A stretch of 9,994 bases of DNA from Dehalococcoidia bacterium (GTDB lineage Bacteria; Chloroflexota; Dehalococcoidia; UBA6926). Location: contig JAPYRO010000028.1 of assembly GCA_029941095.1 (NCBI GenBank), forward strand, positions 1-9,994, written 5' to 3'. The notes below the pieces were generated by a model that searched no databases, had not been told where the DNA came from, and was given only the letters and a program-made list of their open reading frames with translations. Shown piece by piece: positions 1 to 8,348 of this stretch (position 1 is the first letter of the stretch; every line of letters begins with the position of its first letter). The translations under genes were made by a program, and so were the position numbers.

Positions 1-1
1 G

Positions 2-1111
2 TCATCTACCGCTGTGGGGTTGACCACTTTTGCAGCACTAATACCTTTTGTTATTATCCCTCCTTTCAGCGGGATAATGGCTGATAAATTTGATCGAAAA
101 AAACTGGTCGCAATTGGGCATGGATCGAACATCATTTTCGCCTTGATTTTGGCAATAATATACTATTTCTACACAACTGAACTGTGGCATCTTGTGGCTC
201 TTTCGTTATTTAGCGGGATAGCTCGAGGTTTTCAATTACCTGCGCAAATAGCACTTGTACCTAATCTAGTACCTAAGAAAGATCTACTAAACGCGATAGC
301 ATTGAGTAACTTATCGCTACAGGGTTCCCGGTTTTTCGGGTCTATATTAGTAACTGGAGTAATGCTTACTAGTTGGGGAGTTGGCGCTGCCTTTGTCGTA
401 GCGGTATTCCTCTACACAATTGCAATGTTGTTAGTTTTATCACTAAAAACGGAGTCAAAAGGAATTATTGATAGCCGTATATCTTTTTTGGAAACAGTTT
501 CTGCGGGCCTAGTTTATGCATATAAGAACCCCGGGGTGGGATTAATGCTAGTGCTGATCGGGTTCCATTGTAGTTTAACGATGTCATTTGAATCTGTATT
601 TCCAGCTCATGTAACCGATGTGTTTGGAATAGGTTTATCTGGTTATTCAAGCATTATCTCTTTCTTTGGCGCTGGCGCCGTAGTGGGTGTCATAAGTATT
701 GCAGCTATTAGGAGCGATGTTACAAAAGGAAGATTATTGATGCTGACCGGTCTTGGCAGCTCCAGTGGGGTGGTATTGCTGGCTTTTTCGCCATCAATTA
801 TATATGGACTGGGAGCAGCCTTTCTGATGGGGCTTACACAGGCACCGTTTATGTCGTTAAGTATGACTTATATACAAAGTGTAGTACCAGATAACATAAG
901 GGGGCGAGTCGGAAGCCTTTTCACCATAAGCGCGTTAAGCCTAATGGCAATATCAAATCTTACATTGGGAAACTTAGCAGATACGTATGGCTCGCAAATA
1001 GTGCTGATAGTTCCAGGCTTAATATTTCTTTTGGTAATGATACTCGTGATCCTTTTTGTTCCTACAATGAATAAGATATTTTTTAAAGGATTCCCAAAAT
1101 TGACTGTGTGA
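2..1111 (+). CDS. MFS transporter, DHA3-like (partial, 5' end outside window)
   Basis: This is the C-terminal roughly 370 residues of a major facilitator superfamily permease, a secondary transporter of the inner membrane that usually exports small molecules such as drugs or siderophores. The frame is open to the left edge, reading S-S-T-A before the GTG at 14. The protein begins at what should be the second transmembrane helix, so about 50 N-terminal residues including TM1 lie outside; the GTG at 14 is not a credible start. The family's motif A between TM2 and TM3 is clear as GIMADKFDRKKL. About ten further hydrophobic segments follow, with a charged central loop (KTESKGIIDSR) between the two six-helix halves and a basic RGRVGS motif after TM10 of the second half. 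The overall style resembles the MFS_3/EntS-type group. The substrate cannot be told. The next gene starts 96 bases downstream on the same strand, so co-transcription is possible but not shown. Confidence 0.85.
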   Translation, partial: SSTAVGLTTFAALIPFVIIPPFSGIMADKFDRKKLVAIGHGSNIIFALILAIIYYFYTTELWHLVALSLFSGIARGFQLPAQIALVPNLVPKKDLLNAIALSNLSLQGSRFFGSILVTGVMLTSWGVGAAFVVAVFLYTIAMLLVLSLKTESKGIIDSRISFLETVSAGLVYAYKNPGVGLMLVLIGFHCSLTMSFESVFPAHVTDVFGIGLSGYSSIISFFGAGAVVGVISIAAIRSDVTKGRLLMLTGLGSSSGVVLLAFSPSIIYGLGAAFLMGLTQAPFMSLSMTYIQSVVPDNIRGRVGSLFTISALSLMAISNLTLGNLADTYGSQIVLIVPGLIFLLVMILVILFVPTMNKIFFKGFPKLTV

Positions 1112-1207
1112 TATAGGAACCCCCTAATCAAACTCCAATGTGCCAACTATAGTAAAATGTTAGTATGATTGAAAAATAAGATTTAGATCAAAATATCAGA
1201 GGCGGAA

Positions 1208-1870
1208 ATGGGATATATATTCGGGCTAATTCTTGGATACCTTATAGGGGCAACCCCTATACTGTTTCAAATAGCAAAATCGAGAGGTATTGATCTTAGA
1301 TCTGTCGGCACGGGGAATGTTGGTACTTCTAACGCATACCGCCATACAGGTAAGTCGATAGGAGCTTTAGCTATTGTCACGGACATGGGTAAAGGTTTTC
1401 TACCACCGCTATGCATGCAGATGCTTGGATTCGGTCCAACTGTTCAGTTAGCTTCCGCAATAGGCGCTATTATGGGCCAGATGTGGCCAGCAACTTCAAA
1501 ATTCCAAGGAGGACGAGGCAATGCGACTTCTGCAGGTGCATGCTTCTATTTTGATCAAGCCTCTTTTTTAATTGCTATCGTATTTTTTCTAAGCACAACG
1601 TTTTCAAAAGTATATAAAATTCTTAAATCAGATAGCTCTGATTCCTCACCAAGAAGCAAAATAGTACCTATTTTGGTAATTTTATCTTTTGGACTATATG
1701 GATTACTAGCATTCAATCAAGGAATAACTATAGCAGCCATGGGATCAGTGTTTTTTATAGGATTAATTCTAATTCGCAGACTTACTGCTCCATGGCCACC
1801 AGATCCCGTAACGGGAAATGTTCCTCAAAAATCTATACTCAGTATCCTAATCTTGGACCGTCCTAATTAA
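1208..1870 (+). CDS. plsY: PlsY-like glycerol-3-phosphate acyltransferase, divergent
   Basis: PlsY enzymes are multi-helix membrane proteins that move an acyl group from acyl-phosphate to glycerol-3-phosphate, the first step of phospholipid synthesis. The 220-residue length fits the family (about 200). Motif 1 is well kept: SVGTGNVGTSNAYRHTGKSIG at residues 32-52 contains the family Ser and Arg (S32, R45), and a D-x-x-K-G follows at 59-63. Motif 2 is present as a glycine-rich loop, F-Q-G-G-R-G-N-A-T at 99-107. However, the usual GH before it is G90-Q91. Motif 3, normally an H..N....G.E stretch after the last helix, is not recognisable: the chain passes from IRRL into the proline-rich tail APWPPDPVTGN. 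The start ATG at 1208 has a good ribosome site (AGAGG, 1198-1202, five bases away). pepA follows after a short gap. The family assignment is fairly secure; catalytic activity as a true PlsY is less so. Confidence 0.78.
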   Translation: MGYIFGLILGYLIGATPILFQIAKSRGIDLRSVGTGNVGTSNAYRHTGKSIGALAIVTDMGKGFLPPLCMQMLGFGPTVQLASAIGAIMGQMWPATSKFQGGRGNATSAGACFYFDQASFLIAIVFFLSTTFSKVYKILKSDSSDSSPRSKIVPILVILSFGLYGLLAFNQGITIAAMGSVFFIGLILIRRLTAPWPPDPVTGNVPQKSILSILILDRPN

Positions 1871-1893
1871 AATTGAGGGTAGTGTTTACTAAT

Positions 1894-3408
1894 ATGATTG
1901 TAATAACAAGCGAAACAAAATTATTAGACCTAGAGCTAGATTGCCTTGTGAGTTACATATTTGAAGATGATATTAATACCAGCATCGAATTCTTAAACCT
2001 TGATGATGAATTACAACAATATATAAAAGGGCTCGTTGATGATAGTGAAATCAACGGGCGCTTCGGGCAGCTAAATTTAGTGCATACTCATAATAAAGCA
2101 AAACAAAAGCGAATATTATTTGCTGGCATGGGAAAAAAAGAGGATTTTAGCTTAACCCGTACACGCAAACTGAGTGCAGAAGTCTCAAGATTCGTTAAAA
2201 ACAAGAAGTTTAGCGTTTGCGGAGGATTACCCACTTCTGTTGAATTACCTAACTCATTATCAATTAGTGATTTCTGTGAAGCGCTAGTGGAAGGTGCTTA
2301 TCTAGGGCTTTACTCGTTTGAAAGTCACATGAGCAAAAAGGCGGATTCAACCGAAAGCAAACCTTCTCAGTTTTTATTAGGTGAATTTAATAAACAAGAG
2401 AGAGACAATATTGATAAGGCAATTAAGAAAGCAACCATCGTTTCTGAATCAGCAAAACTTGCCCGTGATTTAGTTAACGAACCAGCCAACCTGATGACCC
2501 CAAGCATACTCGCTGAAAAAGCAAAAGCAGCGGCTAAAGATGCTCATATAGATTATAAATCGTTGACAAGAAATCAAATAGAAAAACTAGGTATGGGAGC
2601 ATTCTTAGGGGTATCCAAAGGCTCAGATGAAGATCCGAAATTTATTATTTTAAGATACATCGGAGATCCTGAAAACCCGGATAAAGAGCTTGGACTTATT
2701 GGTAAAGGAATAACCTTTGATTCTGGGGGTATATCTATTAAACCGGCCGCTAATATGTCTGCTATGAAAGGCGACATGGGAGGAGCTGCTGCTGTCATCG
2801 CATCAATATCAGGTGCGGCTCGGCTAGAACTACCAATCAATATCACGGCTCTGGTTCCTGCGACTGAAAATATGCCAGGGGGATCTGCAACTAAACCTGG
2901 AGACTTGCTAACAGCTATGAATGGAACAACCATAGAAGTTGAAAATACGGATGCAGAAGGTCGATTAATACTGGCTGACGCCTTAGCGTACGCAAACACT
3001 AAAGGTTTATCCCCACTGCTAGATGTGGCAACTTTAACTGGCGCAATTGGTATAGCGTTAGGATCAGTTTCAATGGGTTTATTTTCCAATGACGATACCC
3101 TAGCACAAGAATTAACCGAAAGCAGCCAATCTACAGGTGAAAAAATGTGGCGAATGCCACTATGGGACGAATATAAAGAGCAAAATAAAAGCACTGTTGC
3201 AGACATAAAAAATACCGGGGGTAGACAAGCAGGATCAATCACCGCGGCCCAATTTCTTCACGAGTTCGCAGGAAATACCCCTTGGGCCCACTTGGATATA
3301 GCATCCGTATTCATGAGCTCAAAAGTCGATGGGATCTATCAAAAGGGTGCAACCGGGCAACCTGTTCGAACTTTGATCGCATTATTTGCAAAACTTGCTG
3401 CAAAATAA
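1894..3408 (+). CDS. pepA: Leucyl aminopeptidase (M17 family, PepA)
   Basis: This is a cytosolic, two-metal aminopeptidase that removes N-terminal residues from peptides during protein turnover; family members are hexamers. The M17 signature NTDAEGRL is exact. From the ATG at 1894 the protein is 504 residues, against 503 for the E. coli enzyme. The metal ligands fall at K271, D276, D294, D353 and E355 and the catalytic pair at K283 and R357, each one position later than in E. coli PepA. I therefore prefer this ATG over the in-frame TTG at 1873, which would add seven residues. A GAGGG at 1875-1879 lies upstream at a rather long spacing of 14 bases. The N-terminal domain (about 1-165) is poorly conserved, as is usual, and the C-terminal catalytic domain (about 170-500) is complete. 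The gene follows the PlsY-like gene after 23 bases, so the two are probably co-transcribed. It converges with the HtrA gene, 74 bases away. Confidence 0.95.
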   Translation: MIVITSETKLLDLELDCLVSYIFEDDINTSIEFLNLDDELQQYIKGLVDDSEINGRFGQLNLVHTHNKAKQKRILFAGMGKKEDFSLTRTRKLSAEVSRFVKNKKFSVCGGLPTSVELPNSLSISDFCEALVEGAYLGLYSFESHMSKKADSTESKPSQFLLGEFNKQERDNIDKAIKKATIVSESAKLARDLVNEPANLMTPSILAEKAKAAAKDAHIDYKSLTRNQIEKLGMGAFLGVSKGSDEDPKFIILRYIGDPENPDKELGLIGKGITFDSGGISIKPAANMSAMKGDMGGAAAVIASISGAARLELPINITALVPATENMPGGSATKPGDLLTAMNGTTIEVENTDAEGRLILADALAYANTKGLSPLLDVATLTGAIGIALGSVSMGLFSNDDTLAQELTESSQSTGEKMWRMPLWDEYKEQNKSTVADIKNTGGRQAGSITAAQFLHEFAGNTPWAHLDIASVFMSSKVDGIYQKGATGQPVRTLIALFAKLAAK

Positions 3409-3482
3409 TCACTTCCGGTTTGTAGGAAATATACAATCATAACCTTATTTATCTACCGCCTGTGACCGGTTTATAATAAATC

Positions 3483-4703
3483 TTATTTCGATGGCCTAGT
3501 ACCTAAAATCACCGGAACATCTATTTGTTGCCCATCTCGAATAACTGTGAACAGATAGGTCTCACCTGGTGCTCCTTTATTGATTAGATATGAGACCACA
3601 TCGTCAACCCCTGAGATCTGCTCCTTATCTATAGCTACAATAATATCTCCTCCAACGGGTATTTCCGTTCCTTCGATTTGGATTTTACCAGAAGATCCCA
3701 GAAGGCCAGCTAGGTCAGCTGGACCACCTTCCACTACCCTAGATATAAACGCGCCTCGAGTATCTCTATTTAAGCCTAGCGCCTCTGCCACGACGGTTCC
3801 CACAGCAAAACCTTCAACACCTAGCCACGCATATTCATGCTTACCGTAAAGGATTAAGTCAGGTATTACTTTTTTTGCAATATTAACTGGTACGGCAAAT
3901 CCAATACCCGCACTTGAATTACTAGTTGTTATAATCTGGCTATTAATACCAATAACCTGCCCAAGACGATTGAGCAAAGGCCCTCCTGAGTTACCAGGAT
4001 TAATAGAGGCATCGGTCTGTATAGCCTCGGGTATAGAATATTGACTATCTCCCTGGATTGTGCGCCCAATCGCGCTTATAATCCCACTTGTTAAAGTGAA
4101 ATCTTGGCCAAATGGTGTTCCTATAGCGGCGGCCAACTCACCTACCCTGACAATATCACTATCACCAAGTGAAACAGGTCTATAACGACCAGGATCCAGT
4201 TGCACTTTGAGCACAGCTAAGTCAGAGTCTGGATCGATGCCAACAATTTCAGCCTTTAAGCTTAATCCATCATAAAAAATAACGCTCACTATATCAGCAT
4301 CGGCTACTACATGGTGGTTTGTAACTATGTACCCTTCTTCTGACCAAAGGAAGCCTGACCCATCTCCTGGTAAATAATAGTCTTGGCTTTCCGAACCACC
4401 ATAATTAGACACTTGAATTTTTCTTTTTATTTCTACGTGCACAACAGATAAAAGTAGATCTTGGTAGATATTATTGAGTACAGCCCCTTCAGCCCTCACA
4501 ATTTGAAGTGCCTTATCTAGATCTTCTTCTGATAGAAGGATCCTTTCAGAAAATTGAGCTTTTGCGGGTTGAGCCACTTCCAAAGGTGATATTTCAGAAG
4601 CACTTTCATCACTTTTTATTTTTTCATCTTGCGAAAATATTGAACAATTGATGCTAACATTGAGAAATATAATAAAAACTATTACTACTCTTAGATAATG
4701 CAA
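3483..4703 (-). CDS. HtrA/DegP-like trypsin-family serine protease with one PDZ domain
   Basis: HtrA proteases degrade or refold damaged proteins outside the cytoplasm. The N-terminus has a hydrophobic stretch (VVIVFIIFLNVSI) that acts as a signal peptide or membrane anchor, followed by a polar linker to about residue 60. No standard lipobox precedes the nearby cysteine. The trypsin-like domain spans about 75-270. Its triad is visible as His in TNHHVV (H131), Asp in DPDSDLAVL (D161) and Ser in GNSGGP (S239), numbered from the start used here. A single PDZ domain fills about 285-400. I start at the TTG whose first base is 4703, because AAGAGGG (4709-4715) lies five bases upstream. A TTG five codons earlier (4718) has no comparable site, and no ATG exists in the first 100 codons. 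The length is 406 residues, typical of one-PDZ HtrA proteins. The gene sits downstream of nrdJ beyond a probable terminator and likely has its own promoter. Confidence 0.92.
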   Translation of the reverse strand: MHYLRVVIVFIIFLNVSINCSIFSQDEKIKSDESASEISPLEVAQPAKAQFSERILLSEEDLDKALQIVRAEGAVLNNIYQDLLLSVVHVEIKRKIQVSNYGGSESQDYYLPGDGSGFLWSEEGYIVTNHHVVADADIVSVIFYDGLSLKAEIVGIDPDSDLAVLKVQLDPGRYRPVSLGDSDIVRVGELAAAIGTPFGQDFTLTSGIISAIGRTIQGDSQYSIPEAIQTDASINPGNSGGPLLNRLGQVIGINSQIITTSNSSAGIGFAVPVNIAKKVIPDLILYGKHEYAWLGVEGFAVGTVVAEALGLNRDTRGAFISRVVEGGPADLAGLLGSSGKIQIEGTEIPVGGDIIVAIDKEQISGVDDVVSYLINKGAPGETYLFTVIRDGQQIDVPVILGTRPSK

Positions 4704-4829
4704 GTTTTCCCTCTTCAAATAATTGTGCTCTATATTAGAACCGATGCTGATTAACTAAAATGATACACCATAGATTTATCAACAACTATCTAAGATTTAT
4801 TTTTGACAAATTGATTACAATCTAGTTCC

Positions 4830-4872
4830 AAAAGCCACCACCGAGCCAGTGTGGGGAACCAGCTCGGTGGCC
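4830..4872 (-). terminator. Probable Rho-independent terminator of nrdR-nrdJ
   Basis: Read on the minus strand, 56 bases after the nrdJ stop codon, CCACCGAGC (4870-4862) pairs perfectly with GCTCGGTGG (4846-4838). The stem is nine GC-rich base pairs around a 15-base loop. The 3' arm is followed by TGGC and then TTTT (4833-4830). The stem may be lengthened by GCC/GGC with one bulged base. The T-run is short and starts four bases after the main stem, so termination may be partial, with read-through towards the HtrA gene. On the plus strand no T-run follows the hairpin, so it is not a plus-strand terminator. Confidence 0.6.
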
Positions 4873-4927
4873 AGGGAGTAAAGGAAAAAAAGGGTAATTT
4901 ATTACAAAGTAACCAACATGCGATCAC

Positions 4928-7624
4928 CTAACATTTTGAATAACCGCAGGAGAAACACATTAAACAGCCTTCGGTGAAAACTAGTGCCGCATAACAATCT
5001 GGGCACTGGGGACCACTGGATGACTGATCGTTAGTTGAAGCTTTCGGAAACAAACTTGGTTGAACAATATGTGTTGGGACCTCTTCATCGTTCGTTGGAT
5101 CCATTTCTGTATTTATCTCAGTATATTCAGCACCTGGTGACATTTTATCTGAGAAAGCCTTCCTTGCTCTTCTAGCAAGTTCTTTACGCTCGTCATCCTC
5201 TGGGACAGCATGCCTTATAAGTGCTAGGGCGACAGCATCGGGCGCGCTTAAAACCTGTTGTCCTTTATCCCAGGTAGGCAAATCAGTGATACCACGTAGT
5301 TGATCAACCACTTGAGCGACATCTACCCCTGAGCGCAAAGCCAAAGAGGCCATTCGGCTCACTGCTTCTAAATAAGCCGCATCACTCGATCCTGCTTTAC
5401 CAAGATTTGTAAAAACTTCAAAAGGGCGTCCTTCTTCATTAAAAGTGATGGTTACATAAAGATTGCCATGGCCTGTTCGAATACGATCGGTAACCGCTGG
5501 TAGCGTGGTAGGTCGCACTCTTGGCGCTGTCCTATTACCAACCGGGTTTGCATCAGATTCAGAATCACCTGCTTTTCCAGTCTCTAAAACCTGCATACTC
5601 TTAGATCCATCTCGGTACACCGTCGTGGCTTTACATCCAGTTTCCCAAGATAACCAAAATGATTGAGCTATGTCCTCGATCGAGGCTGAATTAGCAAGGT
5701 TAATTGTCTTGGAAACAGAATTAGTAGTATTATCTTGCCACGCGGCCTGCATCTTTATGTGCCAAACAGGATCTATAGCCATAGCGGTCCTGACACCATG
5801 TTTATCAATGATCATCTCCACAGCTTCATCGCGCCATTGTGGATCATCCGCCAAGTTCCTCAAAACAGAATCTGCTCTTTCCTTGCCAAATTCATCTACC
5901 AATGCTTGTCTCACTGGAAGCGGTGCGTCCAAAAATCTGGAGCTTGTACCATCGTGGTCTTCCCACAATATGTTAGACCACCAAGCGAGCGCAAAATGAG
6001 GCTCAATCCCTGAGGAACAATCGGCCAAACGGGATATTGTTCCGGTAGGAGCTATAGTAGTTACACTTGAATGCCGAACAGGTGGCATACCATTTTCTTG
6101 TAATCTAGATCCTTGATAAGCCGGGAATTCACCTCTAGAAGAGGCCAATTCCTCAGATTCTAACCATGCTTTTTCTCTTATGAAAGAGCCCACTGTTTTA
6201 GCGAGCTTAATAGCTTCCTCTGAATTATATGGAAGATCAAATTTGACTAATGAATCTGCCCATCCCATTATGCCAAGTCCTATTCTTCGAGTCTGAAGAT
6301 TCATTTCTCGTAGTTCGGGCAATGGGAACGTATTAACCTCTATAACATCGTCTAAAAATCTAACAGCTAACCTCACTGTTTTTTCTAGTTCATCCCAATC
6401 AAACTCATTTGCAGCACCAATATGTTTTGATAGATCGATAGATCCTAGACAGCAATTGCCATAATTCTCTAAGAATTCCTCTCCACAAGGGTTTGAAGTT
6501 TTTATCTTGCCAAGCTGAGGGCTAGGTTGAGTATCCCAAACTCTATCTATAAAAACTAATCCCGGATCACCGGTTTTCCATGCAGATGCTGCTATATCAT
6601 GCCACAAATCTCTAGCCTTAATAGTGTTCTCTACTACATCGCTTTTTGGATTAATTAGATCCCAGTCTTTATCCTCCTCGACCGCTCTCATAAAATCATC
6701 TGTAACCTGGACAGATATGTTGAAATTCTGTAGCGAGGTGTCGTCATCTTTAGCGTGAATGAATTCCTTGATATCAGGATGACTGACACTCAATTGACCC
6801 ATGTGTGCTCCCAACCTAAACGATCCTTGGGTTAAAGTTGCTCCTACTGCCGAATATAACTTCATAACAGCTATAGGGCCACAGGCCATACCATGAGTGG
6901 TAGCTATTGGGTCGCCCTTTGGGCGCAAATCAGAAAAACCAAATCCAATTCCACCACCCCATTTTTCAATCATCGCCGCATCGTGGGCTACTTTCATAAT
7001 GGATTCCATATTATCTTCGGGGGAAACAACAAAACATGCGCTCAGAGAACCTTTATTATCTTTGCCTGCGTTGACTAATGTTGGGGAGTTCGGCAAAAAC
7101 TTTAAACTAGATATGAGTTCATAAAATTTCCTAGTCCATTCGGTAACTTCTTCTTCATTGTCTGTAAAATTTTCTTCACCTGCCGATATAGCTCGTGCTA
7201 CCCGAAAGAATAGGCCTTTAGCATCTTCTATTGTCTCTCCTTCTTCATTCCTAGCGAGATATCTTTTCTCAAGTATAGTAGAAGCGTTCGGGGACAAAGG
7301 AGGTTCAGGAGCGCCGGCTAAATCCCAACTAGCATTCTCTACAGATACTACTGGTAAAACCTGGCCATTACCGTTTAGTTGACTAGTCTCTTCAATAATA
7401 TCGGAAAGCCATTGCTTAAACCCTTTACCATTTTGAGACCCGTTCTCTAATTTGCTTAATCCTTCTAACTTGCTTGAAACTCCTGAATCTTCGATATAGG
7501 AAAGTATTTCCTCAGTAAGTGTTCCAGTATCAGCCGTACTTTCACTCAAAAGATTTTCAATTGCACTTTTAAGTGCTTTCTTATTTGCCGCTGAAAACGA
7601 TGTGGGGTCAATCTCGGTTGCCAT
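4928..7624 (-). CDS. nrdJ: Class II (adenosylcobalamin-dependent) ribonucleotide reductase NrdJ
   Basis: This enzyme reduces ribonucleotides to deoxyribonucleotides with a radical generated from adenosylcobalamin, without oxygen or a second radical subunit. The product is 898 residues. The N-terminal 115 residues are poorly conserved and show no ATP-cone, so activity control by ATP/dATP through such a domain is not expected. The barrel contains C197 (in LSACFVV) and C391 (in NCCLGSIDL) as the likely redox pair. The active-site loop NPCGE carries N378, the thiyl radical C380 and E382, and the phosphate-binding APTGTIS lies at 525-531. A TSCPD-type domain spans about 700-805. The C-terminal zinc ribbon has cysteines 874, 877, 887, 890 and 893 and ends in SKC (C898); these tail cysteines are thought to re-reduce the active site. 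The start ATG has a strong AGGAGG (7637-7642) 12 bases upstream. nrdR lies 69 bases upstream on the same strand. Confidence 0.96.
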   Translation of the reverse strand: MATEIDPTSFSAANKKALKSAIENLLSESTADTGTLTEEILSYIEDSGVSSKLEGLSKLENGSQNGKGFKQWLSDIIEETSQLNGNGQVLPVVSVENASWDLAGAPEPPLSPNASTILEKRYLARNEEGETIEDAKGLFFRVARAISAGEENFTDNEEEVTEWTRKFYELISSLKFLPNSPTLVNAGKDNKGSLSACFVVSPEDNMESIMKVAHDAAMIEKWGGGIGFGFSDLRPKGDPIATTHGMACGPIAVMKLYSAVGATLTQGSFRLGAHMGQLSVSHPDIKEFIHAKDDDTSLQNFNISVQVTDDFMRAVEEDKDWDLINPKSDVVENTIKARDLWHDIAASAWKTGDPGLVFIDRVWDTQPSPQLGKIKTSNPCGEEFLENYGNCCLGSIDLSKHIGAANEFDWDELEKTVRLAVRFLDDVIEVNTFPLPELREMNLQTRRIGLGIMGWADSLVKFDLPYNSEEAIKLAKTVGSFIREKAWLESEELASSRGEFPAYQGSRLQENGMPPVRHSSVTTIAPTGTISRLADCSSGIEPHFALAWWSNILWEDHDGTSSRFLDAPLPVRQALVDEFGKERADSVLRNLADDPQWRDEAVEMIIDKHGVRTAMAIDPVWHIKMQAAWQDNTTNSVSKTINLANSASIEDIAQSFWLSWETGCKATTVYRDGSKSMQVLETGKAGDSESDANPVGNRTAPRVRPTTLPAVTDRIRTGHGNLYVTITFNEEGRPFEVFTNLGKAGSSDAAYLEAVSRMASLALRSGVDVAQVVDQLRGITDLPTWDKGQQVLSAPDAVALALIRHAVPEDDERKELARRARKAFSDKMSPGAEYTEINTEMDPTNDEEVPTHIVQPSLFPKASTNDQSSSGPQCPDCYAALVFTEGCLMCFSCGYSKC

Positions 7625-7635
7625 GATAACTGTAC

Positions 7636-7642
7636 GCCTCCT
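7636..7642 (-). promoter_or_regulatory. Ribosome binding site of nrdJ
   Basis: On the minus strand the sequence AGGAGGC lies 11-12 bases before the nrdJ ATG. It is a near-complete Shine-Dalgarno match at the long end of the usual spacing. It fixes the nrdJ start and suggests strong translation relative to the upstream nrdR, whose site is only GGGAG. Confidence 0.75.
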
Positions 7643-7693
7643 AAAATAAATGCGCTATTAAAATCTTTTGAGCATCTCACCGCCCGTTGGTAC

Positions 7694-8224
7694 TTATGAC
7701 TTTCTAGGTCTTCCACGCCTCCTCGAAGTTGAATGGTCGGGTGGAAGTAAAGCTAATTGTTCTGTTGAAAACAAAGAGTTCTCCAACTGTAGACCTTCTA
7801 CTGCCTCCCTGAAATCATCTTCGTCTGCGAAGTCACGATAAACGCTAGCAAATCTTATGTAGGCCACCCGATCAATTATTCGCAATGCATTCATAGTTAA
7901 CTCTCCAATTAATTTGCTAGAAATCTCTTCTCTTCCTCTTTTATGCAATTCCTCTTCTATTTCCTCAACTATTTTTTCTGCGGAACCGGAGGGTAAAATT
8001 CTCTTTGCAAGAGCTATACTGATCCCATTCAGAAGCTTCTCTCTATCAAATTCCTCGACTCTACCATCTTGTTTAACAACCGAAAGATTCGATGTCTGCA
8101 TCTTTTCAATAGTGCTATAACGACTTCCGCATCGCAGGCATTCGCGCCTCCGGCGAATTCCTGTTTGCGAATCTCTCGTGTCCAATACTTTTGATTCGTT
8201 ATCGCCACAATGCGTGCAACGCAT
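7694..8224 (-). CDS. nrdR: Transcriptional repressor NrdR
   Basis: NrdR is a zinc- and nucleotide-binding repressor that shuts off ribonucleotide reductase genes when dATP is plentiful. Residues 1-45 form the zinc ribbon with C3/C6 and C29/C32 and the typical TRDSQTGIRRRREC stretch. An ATP-cone domain follows at about 48-138 (KQDGRVEEFDREKLLNGI near its start, YIRFASVYRDF near its end). The product is 176 residues, longer than the usual 150 or so. The extra tail after the ATP-cone ends in STSRRRGRPRKS and contains a GRP core like that of AT-hook DNA-binding peptides. The start ATG at 8224 has GGGAG (8231-8235) six bases upstream. The gene is immediately upstream of nrdJ, its expected target, and two candidate NrdR boxes precede it. 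The identification is secure; only the role of the basic tail is unknown. Confidence 0.97.
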   Translation of the reverse strand: MRCTHCGDNESKVLDTRDSQTGIRRRRECLRCGSRYSTIEKMQTSNLSVVKQDGRVEEFDREKLLNGISIALAKRILPSGSAEKIVEEIEEELHKRGREEISSKLIGELTMNALRIIDRVAYIRFASVYRDFADEDDFREAVEGLQLENSLFSTEQLALLPPDHSTSRRRGRPRKS

Positions 8225-8291
8225 CGAAATCTCCCAAGGCTCCGAGTCTTCTTTCTTTCGATACCCTCCCGGTCAATAAATTAACAAAAAC

Positions 8292-8307
8292 ATCCCATAT
8301 ATCGGAG
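8292..8307 (-). promoter_or_regulatory. Candidate NrdR box 1 (promoter-distal)
   Basis: The core CCATATATCG (8295-8304) fits the known NrdR-box core C-w-A-t-A-T-a-T-w-G at eight of ten positions, failing only at the two w positions. Its centre is exactly 30 bp from that of the second candidate box. On the minus strand it lies about 70 bases before the nrdR start codon, around or just after the likely transcription start. Confidence 0.5.
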
Positions 8308-8313
8308 CCGCAG

Positions 8314-8348
8314 GTTATAATTAACTACCTGTAGGGTTTATTCGTCAA
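8314..8348 (-). promoter_or_regulatory. Probable nrdR-nrdJ promoter
   Basis: On the minus strand TTGACG (8348-8343) matches five of six -35 bases. Seventeen bases later comes GTTAAT (8325-8320), a four-of-six -10 match, and TATAAC (8319-8314) lies just beyond. The -35 is good and the exact -10 is uncertain. The candidate NrdR box 2 sits within the spacer and box 1 lies just downstream, which is a natural repressor layout. Confidence 0.45.
8322..8337 (-). promoter_or_regulatory. Candidate NrdR box 2 (within promoter)
   Basis: CTACCTGTAG (8325-8334) has the arms CTAC and GTAG as an inverted repeat. It keeps seven of ten NrdR-box core positions, including the outer C-w-A and T-w-G. It falls between the -35 and -10 elements of the probable nrdR promoter. 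It is weaker than box 1 and is supported mainly by its spacing from it, about three helical turns. Confidence 0.42.

Noticed and set aside
2574..3242. Long 222-codon minus-strand ORF inside pepA
   Set aside because: It is antisense to the conserved catalytic domain of pepA, has no recognisable motifs, and is explained as a codon-bias shadow.
3409..3482. Terminator between the convergent pepA and HtrA genes
   Set aside because: Only short matches such as ACCGGT are present; no stem with a T-run was found on either strand.
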